64,000 nucleotides of DNA from Otis tarda. Its lineage: Eukaryota > Chordata > Aves > Otidiformes > Otididae. Shown one piece after another: positions 61,923 to 64,000 of the stretch. Numbering within the stretch: the stretch's first letter is position 1; every line of letters begins with the position of its first letter. The translations under genes and the position numbers were made by a program. The DNA lies in NCBI GenBank assembly GCA_026413225.1, contig CM048553.1, positions 23,436,501 through 23,500,500 of the forward strand. The letters run 5' to 3'. A model generated the notes under the pieces. It did no database searches and was not told the DNA's origin. It saw only the letters and a program-made list of their open reading frames with translations.

Positions 61923-61994
61923 TGTAAAAAGCACCGCTTGTCAGTCGGCCATACAAACAGTTACGCTAAATCAGTTGTGAACATGGCAGATTTA
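61923..61994 (+). CDS. ADAM22: ADAM22 exon, metalloproteinase-like domain ([19 protein letters not shown])
   Basis: The 72-nt exon of exactly 24 codons lies between TTGCAG and GTAAGT, phase 0 on both sides. It encodes helix A of the metalloproteinase-like fold ([11 protein letters not shown]). Its first codon is TGT (Cys); as I recall, the human protein has Phe there. The substitution adds a cysteine next to the exon border. The donor, acceptor and frame are otherwise normal, so I read it as a real exon. Confidence 0.95.
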
Positions 61995-62996
61995 GTAAGT
62001 ATCATTCAACCAAATGTTCTTTTATGTGTGAGATTCTGCTGTCGATAGATGCAGAGTCATCCGTTCATGGTGTACCTAATAATAACATATGTGAAGATCA
62101 CAAATTTTCATCTAGAACCACAGTCAGCCACCTATAAAGCCTTTGTCTAACATAAAGCCTTAGAGATTTTTTTGTGGCTTCAAACATTTAAGTATCCTGC
62201 TCTGTCAATCACTTGAGCCTGAGTTTTAAAGAGCACCTTAGATATGACAGTTTTTAGCACAGGATCACTATGTTCACAACCTGAAACCCAAAAGATAATC
62301 TGAAATAAGAATGCACTACATTTTCTCCAGAAAAAGCACATTTGAGTGAGTTAGAATAGGGACATACAGGTAGATTAAGTGGATTGTATTTGTGGTGCTA
62401 AATTGGATGAGCTGCTGGCTCTTGCACCTCACCACAGAAAAGTATTACTAGAAAAAGAAAAAAGCAGTTCCCACTCTTGAAAGTGTTTGGTGTGAAGTAT
62501 TAACCCTCAGTATTGAAAGGATGTCCCTTTTTTTCATTATTCAGCCAGCATGAGGTTAAATACTCCTGTAGGTGTGTATAACAGTGAAAACTGGTTTTAT
62601 AGATCACTGTTTGGTGTAAGAGAGCCCTTGTTTGTCACTAGGCTGAGCTGGGCATTATAAAAGGCCCGTTAATTCCAAATCTTTGAACTATTTAGAATGG
62701 TTCCGTAGTAATTTTTCAAAAATCCCATCTCCCTTTTGTGCGTCTCTCCCTGTGTAGAACCTGCAAGGGATCTTTTTGCAGACTGAGGGAGCTGGTTGAA
62801 GAATTAGGCCTAAAATTTAGATTTTACTTTGTTTTCATGTTTGTTTGTGGGTTTTTAAGGAGATAAAATCACCTGGGAGAACCTAAAGTGTGCTAGAACA
62901 AGCTATTAGTTATGAAAAAATGCAAGCTATTAGAAAAGGGGGTAAAACTCACCTTTCTTCTATTTGACATATTTGTTCGTTCTGTTAATATACTAG
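61995..62996 (+). other. ADAM22: Intron of ADAM22, phase 0, 1.0 kb
   Basis: GT-AG bounded, with a weak pyrimidine tract before TACTAG. No repeat or coding segment was recognised. Confidence 0.9.

Positions 62997-64000
<1,004 letters not shown>

Overview
This window is vertebrate, and the repeats point to a bird. It carries three copies of the avian CR1 LINE with the typical 3'-end sequence, an antisense solo LTR of a bird endogenous-retrovirus type, and several older CR1-clade and MIR-like remnants. The sequence is AT-rich, intron-dominated and has no long open reading frames. The LTR type suggests a neoavian bird rather than a galliform, but that is an inference from memory of repeat families.

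The only gene I can support is ADAM22 on the + strand, a catalytically inactive, membrane-anchored ADAM that binds LGI1 at synapses. Eight consecutive coding exons lie at 34682-34748, 48838-48920, 53510-53573, 54233-54302, 59011-59081, 60355-60429, 61923-61994 and 62997-63163. They total 669 nt and join in one frame with matching intron phases and GT-AG borders at every junction. They encode the second half of the prodomain, the furin-type cleavage site (RHKRSKR) and the start of the metalloproteinase-like domain. The signal peptide and N-terminal prodomain exons should lie to the left of the window, and the rest of the metalloproteinase-like, disintegrin, cysteine-rich, EGF, transmembrane and cytoplasmic parts to the right.

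Region by region: 1-34681 has no recognised exon and is most simply a large 5' intron of ADAM22. It holds CR1 copies at 941-1768, 23911-24156 and 24525-25042 (the last two form a long inverted repeat), older CR1-like and MIR-like remnants, a three-copy 33-bp minisatellite and simple repeats. The 34749-48837 intron holds an old CR1-like copy split by a solo LTR that contains an expanded AAT microsatellite, and a 114-bp exon-like segment at 45054-45167 that is open, in phase and flanked by good splice signals. The 54303-59010 intron holds an unexplained 79-bp inverted repeat with arms about 900 bp apart. The right-hand introns are short, with one old CR1 3' end.

I see no new multi-gene system here. 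The observations most worth testing are the candidate cassette exon, the two inverted-repeat structures, the nested LTR/CR1 and a phenylalanine-to-cysteine change at the start of the exon at 61923.
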